Assembly (NCBI GenBank): GCA_030295235.1
Contig: AP026151.1
Span: 496,001-560,000, forward strand
DNA: 64,000 nt
DNA from: Fistulifera solaris
Taxonomy: Eukaryota > Bacillariophyta > Bacillariophyceae > Naviculales > Stauroneidaceae
Direction: 5' to 3'
In this document: in pieces, positions 42,871 to 53,073 of the stretch
Numbering within the stretch: the stretch's first letter is position 1
Layout of the letters: every line of letters starts with the position of its first letter
Position numbers and translations under genes: made by a program
Notes under the pieces: model-generated
The model's database searches: none
The model's input: the letters and a program-made list of their open reading frames with translations, nothing else
Told to the model about the DNA's origin: nothing

Positions 42871-43242
42871 ATGATAGTACTACGAAACATCTGTTGCCCT
42901 GTTGATTTCTGCGCCGGTCCGCTCCTTTTGGTGAGAAACAGCCAACGAAGCGTCTCGGTGCTTGCCGCACACAAAGCAGTCGGTGACATGTGCGACAAAT
43001 TGCGCGGACTAGAAATCGAGCTTTCCGATTGCTTTGATAAGGAGAGTCTGTGTCAGAGACTGGAAGATGCGAGGAATGACAAAAGAAAGTCTCAGGCGAG
43101 ACAATTGGTAGCCGACGCAAGCCCCAAAACCGACGCGGCACCAAAAAAGACCATCGACAGCGCTGACTTGCTCCACGAGATTCGCAGCATGTCCGCACGA
43201 GCATTGCGCGAAGATCTCGCGAATCAAATAGCTCTGTTCTAA
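42871..43242 (+). CDS. Small SAP-like helical protein, unknown
   Basis: 123 residues from ATG 42871. Hydrophobic/cysteine-rich start (MIVLRNICCPVDFCAGPLLL) may be a signal or presequence. The body holds two SAP/LEM-like helix-turn-helix segments: LRGLEIELSDCFDKESLCQR and ADLLHEIRSMSARALREDLA. Similar pairs occur in small plastid or ER proteins of algae and in ARMET-type C-terminal domains. Its stop codon overlaps the stop of the convergent SGNH-type gene by two bases. Function not assignable. Confidence 0.55.
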   Translation: MIVLRNICCPVDFCAGPLLLVRNSQRSVSVLAAHKAVGDMCDKLRGLEIELSDCFDKESLCQRLEDARNDKRKSQARQLVADASPKTDAAPKKTIDSADLLHEIRSMSARALREDLANQIALF

Positions 43243-45084
43243 CAAAAGGACAAACCTCCAATACGAAACATATCACCTCCGGTCATCTGGAGTGTTAATT
43301 TTGTCGAATAGCAATCAGAAGATAAAGCTGGCAATGCTAGTGTTTCCGTGAAATATTCACTGGTCAACTTTTCATGAAATCCCGAAAGCACAGTGGACGA
43401 AACTAACTTTTCACACTGATGGACAGTTGCTTCTACTGTGCTGTTGTACCACTTCTCCGAGTAACTCTTCATGTAAATAATTGTGATTGTTGTCACGGTA
43501 GAGTTGGTTGCAGAAGTATTTAGGTGAAGGACGGCAGTTCCATTTCGCGACCCGTACAAACCATAGTTTGTAGGCGGCCATGTCTGGACGTTTGTCCAGT
43601 TGTCTGACTTTACCAGAATTGATTCGATACCTTCAAAATGGCTGTGTTCGTCTTCTTTGCGCAAAGCAATCCATCCAAAAGGGCAACCCCTGGTTCGGTC
43701 CTCTGCAGTGCAGTTTTCAAAACTAGCAGCAAGATGATCCGACCATTCCTTGCCAAAGCCGTCGAGTGCAACTTTTTTATCAAGATGAGGACGGAAATAG
43801 GAATCGAGCATCTGGCTCGTTTGCTTTGAGCTCGGATTATGTTCCGCTGCTTTGCGTTCCAGTTGCTGCTCGCAAAGATCAACAATGATATGAAGAGAAT
43901 TAAAAGCAAATGCCAGGACGATAGCCACATGTCCTCCCCACGGAATATGCTTGCTATCACCCCTCCAGTCCACGAGAAGCTTTTTCTTCCTCGCTGTCGC
44001 TGAGCAGAAAATCTTGGATCATGTCGACAAAACTTATGGTCAGCACTTGATGATATCGCGTAAGTTTGCTTATTTCCGCACGATAACTTTCCACGGCTTC
44101 GACAGAATGTCCCTTTAAGAAGTTGACGGAAAAGTCATCCAGAAAAATAGCAAATGGTCGATCCTTTGAACAGCTGGTTAAATCCTGGATCACGTCGAGA
44201 AAGGCGGTAAACAGATTCTGGAAAGAGAGAGTGCCATCCTTTTGTTCACCACTGTGATACGAGAAATCATTGACGGCGTACGCATCAATGACGATATCGG
44301 GTCCTTGCGAAAGCATCGACAGGGGAAAGAGTCGCAGCTGGAGCATCATGGTAGCAAGTTGTGAACCCGATGCGCCAATCGCATAATTGACGACTCGTAT
44401 GGCATCAAAGCCCAGATAAGCGTTCACAAACCCTTGTAGGTGACCAGGCCACGCACACTGCCCTTGTTTCTTGACTTTGCCATTTCGTTCGCAGTTTGAG
44501 CCAGCTGTTGGAGACCCTCCAAAGACCAGGACTTGAAGAGGTGGGTTGTTGACTGCGTCCTTGTACCTTTTCCATAAAATATCTAGAATGCGCCGCAATT
44601 TAATGTCATCTGCAGCCAGGGTCGCTGGTCGAACGGATCTTCGCAGGACAGTAAGCGGAAGTGCTAGAACGACTCGGTCGATCAGAAGCTTGAGTTCTTG
44701 GGAACGTGATCCAAAAGGTTCATTCGCAGGACTGAATAACAAAGCCTCCTTGATGAGTGAAATGTCTTTGGTCCATATAGTACCAACGGAAGGTAAACCA
44801 CGTTGAGAATAGTTGCCATCGACCAGTCGATGGCAAATTTGCGCGAGAGAGTCGTCGTCGTTCTTCCAAACTAGTTGATTGCCTCCCAACTGGAGTTCCT
44901 CCACACGTTCCTTTGGTATATGAAGCGCCGCAATCGCTTTGAAATCGTTCCTTAAATATAGTGAGAAGATTTCGTGCAGGGACACCAAGAAGCACAGTGC
45001 GAGCGCCAGAAAAGCCACTACATGTTTGATCTTGATCGGCGAAGTAATTCCGATGTTTTTTTTCGTTGTTGTATCATCCGACAT
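43239..45084 (-). CDS. SGNH/GDSL-hydrolase-like type II membrane protein
   Basis: Signal anchor IKHVVAFLALALCFLVSLHE about 20 residues in, so type II topology with a lumenal or extracellular body. The block-I-like LQVLVFGGSPTAGSNCERNG replaces GDS(L) by GGS but keeps the Ser-x-Thr-x-Gly pattern seen in algal SGNH proteins. Block III is approximated by DIVIDAYAVNDF and the final D-x-x-H by DWRGDSKHIPWGGH. A C-terminal beta-rich part has several N-x-S/T sites (NWTN, NTSATNST, NSTV). The frame breaks once at T5 43981-43985, where one base less gives EEKLLVDWRGDSKH. About 615 residues. Whether the atypical GGS still catalyses is open. Confidence 0.75.
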
Positions 45085-45562
45085 TACGGTGGTACTGGTA
45101 TAAAACAAATAATAAGATAATCGATCTCTGGTAACACAGAATTGGGAGTTGATCTGCGATCAATGGATCGAAAGACACCAACACTCAGCAACTACAACAA
45201 CACGAAGATCAAAATGGGAAACGGGAGAAGAATACGTATAATAATCATCTCTCGTAGAAAAGCAAATACGTATTACAGTATGTAACTACGTACGTACCGG
45301 TACCAGGTACTCCCGTCCGTAATAATCCGTAATACGGAGTAGCGTACAGTTATAACGTGGTGCTATCATAGAATCGACTAAGGTTAGTAGGTTTACAAAG
45401 GGCTCGCATCTTACATACAAAGTACTGTACGGAGTAGTCATTTTTATTTATGCGACCCGCAGTGATGAGACGCATACGATCTTCCAAGCATCATTGACAC
45501 CAATTACGGAATGAATAATATTCTATTATGGCGAACTCTCGCTTGTTGTGATCTCAAATTCA
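45085..45562. promoter_or_regulatory. Divergent intergenic region with repeated motifs
   Basis: 478 bases. It holds a GTACCGGTACC-type array (about 45288-45310), TACGGAGTA at 45333-45341 and 45428-45436, and the second copy of the 26-bp dispersed repeat (45374-45399). Confidence 0.5.
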
Positions 45563-47299
45563 ATGACAGGGGAGAAGGGATTTCGTCGCGGCTTCCTGCT
45601 TGAAAAGCCGGAAAAAGCGAAAAGAGAGCACCCCGAAGAACACAAATGTATCATCAGCACTTTTAGACATAGAAAGTACTTCGCGTTCTGTTTTCGAGGT
45701 TCAGGGAACTGAGATTTGTGCAGCTGAGGCTGAGCCTGAGAGGCCTTGGAAAAGGATGAGGAGTCGTCGTCGTTATTGACTGCGGTGAAGACAACTTCCC
45801 GATCACCTCCTTGCGTCAATTGTTTGGAGTTTCCCGAAGAACTGTCTAAAGCAGAAAACGCGACAACAACCTTTGCGAAGCCCTCGGTCGTAAGAGAAGC
45901 AGTAGCACTTGTGAGTCCAGAACCAAGGCCAAAATGGCTACTTGCAGAAGAGCCCTCTCGAACCGATTCCTCTCAGGTGCCAGAAAACGAACCGATAATA
46001 AGTCAGGATATAGAAGAAGAAGATGACAATGACATAAATGAGGATCTTGCGAAAACGCTTCTTCTAATGAAACGAAGTTCTGATTGGCGGAAAATTGGGT
46101 CTCATTTCGTCCAGGCGCATTTGCAAACTGCGAAGAAGCGAACTAACGTTTGGGATCTAATTGTCGATGGTGACCTTAATCTACCGAAATCTCGTCTCGC
46201 CCTTTGCTTAGTATCACATCATGGAATTGATCCAATAAGAGCAGGCTTGAAAGATACGAGAAGCAAATCAGCGCGGTGTCGTGCGATGAAATGTCTTACA
46301 TTAATCGAGTATTATCTAGATCAAGACGGAGTTGAGTATGATCTCGTTGAGCTCTTGCTACCGGAGATTAGATGTTTGGTAAAGTCAGAAAAGGGAAGGA
46401 CATATCTAGCACAACAGTCTATGGAGGTTGCCATTAAACTGATTTCTGCTGCAGCCATTGTTGGCACGCATGACGGTGATGTGGCCACGTTGCTTCATAA
46501 CTACATATCAATTGTTGACGAGCTTCTCTGCACGCAATTGGATTGGTTCGGCGATGATATTCACTGGTTCACTGTTGAAGGAGCACGACGATGGTGCAAG
46601 TTCGTCGTTTCAACACACTGGCGGTATGTGAACGAAACTCATAGAGACCGGGGAAAGGCAATCGATTGGTGCAGAGCGCTGCAGGGGACTAGCGCACATA
46701 ATGTGCAGGTTTCAAGCTTCTCTGCGACGCTTCTTCCATCTTCCGAATTTCCATTTGATAGCTTCATTGCATCACTCCGGGTATCGCTGGAAGGAAACGA
46801 CCTTAAATATGCGGGTTTCTTGAATGGCTTCCTCGCCTGGCTGGGTCGCAAAGCGACCAGGATTCAGATCGACCTCAACGACAAACGAGATTGTATCGAG
46901 GATCTTTTACTCGAGCTATTAAAGCAGACAGCTCATCCAGTCTCACTTACTGCCGCTCTGTAAGTTATTTGATTATGCTTCTGTTATCAAGTCAAGTTAA
47001 AAATCATCTGACCGCTCTCTTGTTTCAGGAATGCTCTATGGTCATGTAATGGTTTCGTTCCAGGCGATGTGCTCCGCATGTCGATTCCACTAAAGCGCCT
47101 TCCGCACTCATTGGAACGCATGCTTGCTCTTGTTTCGAGGGAGAATGCCGATATCACCAAAGAATACGGGATGGTTCGAAACTTTGCGCTAAACACGTTA
47201 TCCTGCTCATTGAAACTAATAGGGACGAGTTTATTGGAACTTCTGTCTCATTATGATATTGAAAGAGATCTCATCGAAAACGTGTCTGAACAAAACTAG
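45563..47299 (+). CDS. Helical protein of unknown function
   Basis: Two exons, 45563-46959 and 47029-47299, intron 69 nt (GTAAGT...TCAG) inside a Leu codon. The N-terminus MTGEKGFRRGFLLEKPEKRK is short and basic; then a Ser/Glu-rich disordered region and from about residue 165 a mostly helical region: NEDLAKTLLLMKRSSDWRKI, VWDLIVDGDLNLPKSRLALC, RCRAMKCLTLIEYYLDQDGV, which looks like an alpha-solenoid. The C-terminus LNTLSCSLKLIGTSLLELLS is also helical. The proposed start needs two single-base corrections, one extra A in A5 45612-45616 and one missing base at 45744-45747; without them no ATG fits the main frame. No family recognised; the solenoid part has some flavour of katanin p80-type C-terminal domains, not enough to name it. 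Confidence 0.6.
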
Positions 47300-49248
47300 C
47301 CACGCTGCACACGTTTACGGATCCAGATGTCGGCTTCCAGTTTTGAGAACATCAAACGTAGCGCTAAAACGTGTCAGTAGCTCGATGTTTGAGAGCCTTT
47401 TTAGCAAAAAGACTATGACTTTTCGCACTATGCTATCGAAATCTACTGGGGTATAACTGCCTGCCTTCAGCAACAGAGGACTACAAATTGGCCTGCGTTG
47501 CATCGTGAACATAAAACATTGATGTTCAAAGCGAACACTGACATCGATTAGAAACCAAAGGTTACTATCGAATGCCGCACCGCGCAGCAAAATGTGTTAA
47601 CTATGCATAGCAACGTAGTAGGCCAATAGTAAAAAGATTAAAAGCAAATCATAATCTCGAATGCAAGCACTAGATAGCGAAAGTCCGCATCGCCACATTG
47701 AACACAGCATCGAAACCAATCAATACTGTCTACGTATAAAGATGACCGACAAAAGAACCTTGTATCATTATTCATGAAAATCCTTAAGCATTAATCATTT
47801 AACTCTTGTCAGAGCTACGAGGAACTGTTACTGGTCTACAATGTCAAGAACTGCGTCTAGAGTAAATTGCTTTTGTTCAAGCGCTATGCCCATACTTAAC
47901 CTTGAAGTGTGATGGATCCGGTTTTGAACCCACATTTATTTTAAAATTTGAAGCTTTCATTTCATGTTTCGATTGTCGCATTCAACACTAAGTAGTCAGG
48001 AAATGAGACAACGAGGCATGTAGCGTAAACAACTTTCGCTTAAAGGCGATGCTCCTGTTTCATCCCTGTTTTGTTATCAATCGGGTTTCGAAGTTTTGAA
48101 GCCAAATTAACATAATATTACTTATTTTAAAAAATAAAAAATAATTCCCTCAATATCCGAGAGTGCAGAACCAAACGAACAGAGCCAAGCGCCGAAACCA
48201 AAGCGTGACTTCGGGTTAAAATCCCCATTACACCAAATGCTTTTTGCTTTAATCGTAGAACCAGGAAACCCCTTCTCTGCCTTAAATAGTTCCAATACTG
48301 GTTGAGTCTAAATGTAGTCATCGATCGTTCGCCTACGTGTATCAATACACTCCGTTATAAGCTTAATAGGGGGTAGAGCCATTAATTTGATCCATATATC
48401 TAGGATGGTCTCTTCCGTATGATACGGCAGACTACGCGGCGGAAAAAGATATCGACGAACTCATTGATCAGGTAAAGCTGTGATTCAATCCTAGAGATTT
48501 TCTTATTCCGTTTGCACCTCATCTGCGTTAATCGATCCAATGTTTCGAACCATCGCTTACGTCATTAAGCTCAACGCGCCCTCAAGCATTTACATGACAG
48601 ATTCCAACCATTATACATGGATAGTCAAGAAAAAATATCATGCCAAGCCCCGGAGCTTCTTCAACATTGATCGTCTTGCCAGCGCGGTATACGGAACTTT
48701 TTCACTATGTCCCGCATCTTTCCTGAGGAAACGAACCTCTGTAAGCTATTGAGTTATTAATCGGAACTCGTTATTCCAGCTCTCAAGCACCAGATGATGG
48801 TCGTTTTAGAGAAACCACAAACTCAAATCGTAACCATAATGGTCTTACCCATCGAGTGATTCCGGGAGATATTACTAAGAAATAACACAGACAAATAATA
48901 TTTTCAACCTCAAAGAGCTCGCTTTCCTTGTTGGCTTGGATGGTGATGCGAGGTTCGTATTTGCAACGATTCGCTGCTTTTGAATCTTTGTTGGACGTGG
49001 TTACTTTTACATAAATGTAAAGAATAGAACTATTTCAATCTTGATCTTGAATAAAAATACCGATAGAAGTTAGATATCAAAAATTCGGAGTGCTTATGTC
49101 ACTACGCAAGCATCGAATGAAGTGCAACAAAACTTACTCACAGATTCAAGATTTCAATAGAGATAGCTTGATCCTTGAATCTTGTGAGTTCCGTTGGTTT
49201 GCTTCTTCGCAACCTGATAGAATTAGTTAAAGTATATTTGAAAGCAGT
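47300..49248. other. Gene-poor intergenic region
   Basis: 1.9 kb, AT-richer than the gene regions. Short frames (for example around 48127-48345 and 48540-48752) have no start context, domain or splice partner. No element ends recognised. Confidence 0.4.
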
Positions 49249-49833
49249 TTGCACTTTGTGAATGACTTTATCCTATCTACGAAAATTAAAGCACAGCGAG
49301 CATGGCAACAACAGTTTCTCTCTTCTCTCCAGGAGTGGCACCATGATATGGATACCCCATCGCTCCTTCAAAACCAGTTTACCAAAAGACTAGTGGCATG
49401 GTTCGATCATCGTCCCACGGTGGACACCCCTATCGAAGTTCCTACCTGGCTCCTTATCGTCCGCGATCATTACTCCCAGACCGACTCCCAGTCATATCAC
49501 TACAACGAACAACACTGGGCCAAACTTCTTAGTCGTTTCCTAATTCAGCAAGTCGCCAAGGTATGGAAGCAGAGATGGTCCCACACCAATGAAGCACATA
49601 CGTCAACCGCAGCTCTTCATGAACGTCAGCGTTTGCAAGCCGAGGTCACTCGACTCTACGAGATGCAACCCCAATGCATCATTCAGCACGCCTTCGAAGT
49701 ACCACTCCAAGATCGACAAATGCATTATAGCGATACTCTTTTGCCTGGCTTACCAGGCGTGGCGCCAAAAAGGAACATTGCATTAACGCGATATTCGCCG
49801 TTTTTTACACCGATAAGCAACCATTTTTTATAA
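49249..49833 (+). mobile_element. Fragment of a retroelement-type ORF (fossil)
   Basis: A frame of about 194 codons without a usable ATG. It has the look of the region after the catalytic part of diatom retroelement polymerase proteins: WLLIVRDHYSQ, an HWAKLLSRFLIQQVAKVWKQ-RW helix, and RLQAEVTRLYEMQPQCIIQH. No catalytic YxDD box, integrase or terminal repeats were found, so it is a broken remnant whose class (LINE or LTR) I cannot fix. It lies in a gene-poor, repeat-bearing region. Confidence 0.45.
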
Positions 49834-50159
49834 CGAATCTGGTGCTCGGAAGTCACCTGTTTCAGAGATGCCGTCGTGGCTTTTAAGAACGATAGGTCCA
49901 TTAACAGAAGAAATACAGTGAAAATTGATGATATCAATTTGAAAAAATAGTGAAAAAAGCGGTCAAATGTCAAATCTAAAGTTGGCCTCTGTAACTTTGT
50001 TATGACGAAAGACAAAGTAAATGATATGAAAGAGACGGGCGTTTTTAATCAAGTGAATTCAAGCCGTCTCAAGGATAAATATATTGAATGTCTTCGATTA
50101 CTTTCGGAGTCGCATGCATTATATTGACTGATGAAAGATGAAAACTCTTTCACCTACAG

Positions 50160-51306
50160 CGATTCAAACATTTTTACAAGTTATGGAAGATTGTACGTTG
50201 TCAATGTCTATCTTAGTTAGAGTATAGATCCTGTTCGATTTTCTAAGTTGAACGCGCTCAATGTTACAGGGTTGTTCAGACATAAAAAATGGCTGATTGT
50301 TTGATTAAGTTTGCTGTCGGTATCGATTCGCTGGCTTAAGGCCTTTAGTTGGTGCTAATGTGTGAAGCAAACTTAGCGTCACGTTGCGTAATGGAAGATT
50401 GGACAGTGGTCAACCGCAATAGCTTTAAGATATATATCAAGTAAAGAATTTCTAAGTTGGATACGCTGCTATTGTAACAAGTAAAAGGCTCGCTCGCAGC
50501 AGAAATCTTGTGTATCGTATTGTTCTCTTAAAGACTTAATGTGTGAAGCAAACTTGGAACCGTGCTGCGTAATGAAAGATTAGACAGTATCAACCTCAAT
50601 CGCTTTAAGATATAGATCCAAGTAAGGGCTGGTTTCGCGAAAAGGCAAACTCCGCTATAATTGCGTGGATGTACACAAATACCTATAGTAAGTGCGATGC
50701 AACAAAATTTCTCGGCGGATGAACAACGTGAAACAACGCGATAGATGCGCGTGCCACCATGTTGGGCATTTATCATCGAAGTGAAGTTAAATAATGATTA
50801 TTTTTACATGATGATGCTTAATTTACCTAAATGGATGAATTGGGGCTTTGAATTTCGTCATTAATGCATATTTTGGGGCGCAACCATGAAAACCCATTCA
50901 CGCCGCGGAGAAATAACACGGCAAATCGACTCAAAAGCTAATTAGTATTATTAATATCTCGACCGTCAACGCTCCATTTTTGGACAAACTTATACATTAT
51001 CTTCTTGTTTATTATATTAAGCTGTGGGCTTGGTTTGACCAAAACTGAACAAGCATAGCGTAAGATATAAGCACTTCATTTATTTTTGCCATGGTCGTCG
51101 CGATGTCATCGCGATGGAATATTTTGAGGTGAAGAGTTTTTACTATAGTATCCATCTGTATCACGTAAGAAATCCTACCACGTCTACGAGCATTTTTTGT
51201 CAGTTGCTTTGTACGTTTAACCAGCCCTTAAAGTTTTTCTAAGTTGGACCCGCCGCTACTGTAACAAGTAACAAGCTCGCTCACAGCAGAAAGCTGGTTT
51301 ATCGTA
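50160..51306. repeat. Three diverged tandem copies of a ~180-210 bp unit, the third interrupted
   Basis: Unit markers in order: GTGTGAAGCAAACTT, GCGTAATG(G/A)AAGATT, CGCTTTAAGATATA, TTTCTAAGTTGGA and TGTAACAAGTAA(A/C)AAGGCTCGCTC or variants. Copy A (about 50165-50275) is partial and diverged; copy B about 50357-50521; copy C 50538-50624 and, after an insertion, 51229-51306. Copies B and C are about 85% identical by eye. Non-coding; could be a minisatellite or decayed element. Confidence 0.65.
50623..51230. mobile_element. TA-target MITE inserted in a tandem repeat
   Basis: Element 50625-51228 (604 bp) interrupts the third repeat copy exactly between its AAGTAA and TTTCTAAG parts. Its ends are inverted: AGGGCTGGTT left and the same on the reverse strand right, flanked by TA at 50623-50624 and 51229-51230. 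TA duplication favours Tc1/mariner. The alternative reading (TAAGGGCTGGTT ends with AAG duplicated) cannot be excluded. No transposase frame inside. The uninterrupted sister copy shows the empty site, which strengthens the call. Confidence 0.78.
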
Positions 51307-51313
51307 AATAAAC

Positions 51314-52759
51314 TTATTCCTCGTCGGAGGAGCAATCTAAATCTAAATTCACGAAGTCTGCGTTTTGAAAAATGTTTGCCACAGGTTCGCGTGCTCTATT
51401 TCGGTTGTTTTGCGGTGAAGATGAATGCAATGGTGGTGGAACGGAATTGGTTGGTGCGTGACTCGCACTGTCGTTCGTTGCTGCTGTATTGGGTTGCGCA
51501 TCGTCGTCGTCATCATCGTCATCGCTGCTGAAGAGCGCCAGATCTTCCTCGCCTGGACAAGCCGTCCACAAGCCCACTTGCTCGTCCTCTGTCGACCTCT
51601 CCTTCCGTTTCTGCGATGGAGCTGCTGCCGACAAAGCGCTTGGACCGCATTGATGATGATGATTCTGTCGTTGATTGTTTGAAATATCGCTGCTATGAAC
51701 ATTCGTTGAAATTTTGATCAGAGTTCTCGTTGCCGGTGATGGTGGTGGCGGCGGCAGTGCCCTAGTTGAGTCTGTAGGGAGGGCTGTGGGACGTTGCTCT
51801 CTTTCTAAAGATAACTGCCCCGGGGAGTGCATTGGCTCTTGAAATGCAGCCGAAGTGGACATCTGCTCACTTCTACTCGTCGAAAACAAAGTCGTCTCCT
51901 CTGTTTCGTAAATTGCGTCAAATTCATCACAATCCTCGGCCACACTCTCCAGAGACGACGTGAGCGTGTTTCGCTTTTCCATCCATTCAATAAATCGAGG
52001 ATCGGCTATGTCGCCACCATCTTCCTCATTTGCCGGCGGAGACCACACGCATTCAATATTTTGCTCACCAACGAGCAACATTCGCCTATATTCATTGGCT
52101 TCGCTGGTCGCTTTGTTGTCGCCGCCGGGCGACGAATCAAGTAAGATAGTGACCTCTTTCAACATCCATACCATTCCAATTCGAACATACTTGGGAAGCT
52201 TTTGCTCTTGTTCGACAAAACGCGGCTTGATCCAAGCATTAATTTTAGCACCCGTCTCATCCAGAAGCTCGACGACCCACAATGTATCCGATCGCGCATC
52301 AATCGCGTGCACCAAAACAAGGAGTGATTTGTTGGGGGCCAGCTTCCAATCGACTTGACCCCGTAGAATTTCCAGTATCATGACAAACTTGGGCGGCATG
52401 AAGCGACGAATTGTCGTGTATCGCTGTTCTTCGGATAGATAGGAACGTAGCATCGGTGTCACAATTTGCAAATGGCAAAGCATGTCGACCCAGGCGCGAG
52501 AGTAAAAGACCACACCCGATGTCGGAGTTTTTGTGTTTTCCGCAATACCCTGAGTGAATTCAATACCCCTTTCTTCCTCGTGACTCTCTTCATTCATGCT
52601 GATACTCAGAAGAGATCCGTTTTTGGCATTCAGCTGCTCACGTTGCGCTTGAAATAGAACACCGGCAGGTCCGACCGGTGCATAGCGACGACGGTGACAT
52701 TTTGCCTTCTTTTGTGGGTTGTGCGAAGACAGCAGGACTTGTGATGATATGTCTGTCAT
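51314..52759 (-). CDS. HROB/MCM8IP-like OB-fold protein
   Basis: 481 residues, one exon. The N-terminal region has KKAKCHRRRYAPVGPAGVLF; GPAG(L/V)L is the hallmark of HROB (homologous recombination OB-fold protein), which loads the MCM8-MCM9 helicase. The OB fold follows at about residues 140-215: KSLLVLVHAIDARSDTLWVV, ELLDETGAKINAWIKPRFVE, YVRIGMVWMLKEVTILLDSS, with the typical D-x-T-G turn. The C-terminal half is disordered: acidic patches (SSDDDDDDDD), Pro- and Ser-rich, ending DFVNLDLDCSSDEE, which resembles a short interaction motif. Meiotic or replication-fork repair role is inferred from the family. No frame break. Confidence 0.72.
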   Translation of the reverse strand: MTDISSQVLLSSHNPQKKAKCHRRRYAPVGPAGVLFQAQREQLNAKNGSLLSISMNEESHEEERGIEFTQGIAENTKTPTSGVVFYSRAWVDMLCHLQIVTPMLRSYLSEEQRYTTIRRFMPPKFVMILEILRGQVDWKLAPNKSLLVLVHAIDARSDTLWVVELLDETGAKINAWIKPRFVEQEQKLPKYVRIGMVWMLKEVTILLDSSPGGDNKATSEANEYRRMLLVGEQNIECVWSPPANEEDGGDIADPRFIEWMEKRNTLTSSLESVAEDCDEFDAIYETEETTLFSTSRSEQMSTSAAFQEPMHSPGQLSLEREQRPTALPTDSTRALPPPPPSPATRTLIKISTNVHSSDISNNQRQNHHHQCGPSALSAAAPSQKRKERSTEDEQVGLWTACPGEEDLALFSSDDDDDDDDAQPNTAATNDSASHAPTNSVPPPLHSSSPQNNRNRAREPVANIFQNADFVNLDLDCSSDEE

Positions 52760-53073
52760 TGTTGTTTAGTTAAAAAGCTTGACATTCATCGGTAATCAAT
52801 ATACTATGAATAATCTGGAGAGAACTTTGGTCGGCTCGCATTATTATTGTGTGTTTTCTTCCGCAACGCAGCATTGCGGGAAAAAAGTGCGCCGCGGAAA
52901 TTGCAGTGCGCGAAGCAGAGCCGCGCACCGCGCCTGTCGCGCGGACGCGTCGTTTCTTGTTTCTTCTCCTCCACCTCCGAACAAACACTCATCATCGCGA
53001 GACGCCGACACAAAAACACAGAAAGCGTAAAAGCTTTATTTCTTTTCAAATCATCGTATTTACCACCTAATTA
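52760..53073. promoter_or_regulatory. Divergent intergenic region HROB-like / PAM18
   Basis: 314 bases with GC-rich centre (CGCGGAAATTG, GCGCGGACGCG near 52890-52950). No coding segment recognised. Confidence 0.35.

Noticed and set aside
45526-45819. Minus-strand open frame of 97 codons overlapping the start of the 45563 gene
   Set aside because: Low-complexity antisense of a coding region, no domain; the plus-strand frame gives coherent protein.
49249-49833. A host protein-coding gene at this place
   Set aside because: No ATG, no upstream exon, and resemblance to the tail of retroelement proteins; kept as a fossil fragment only.
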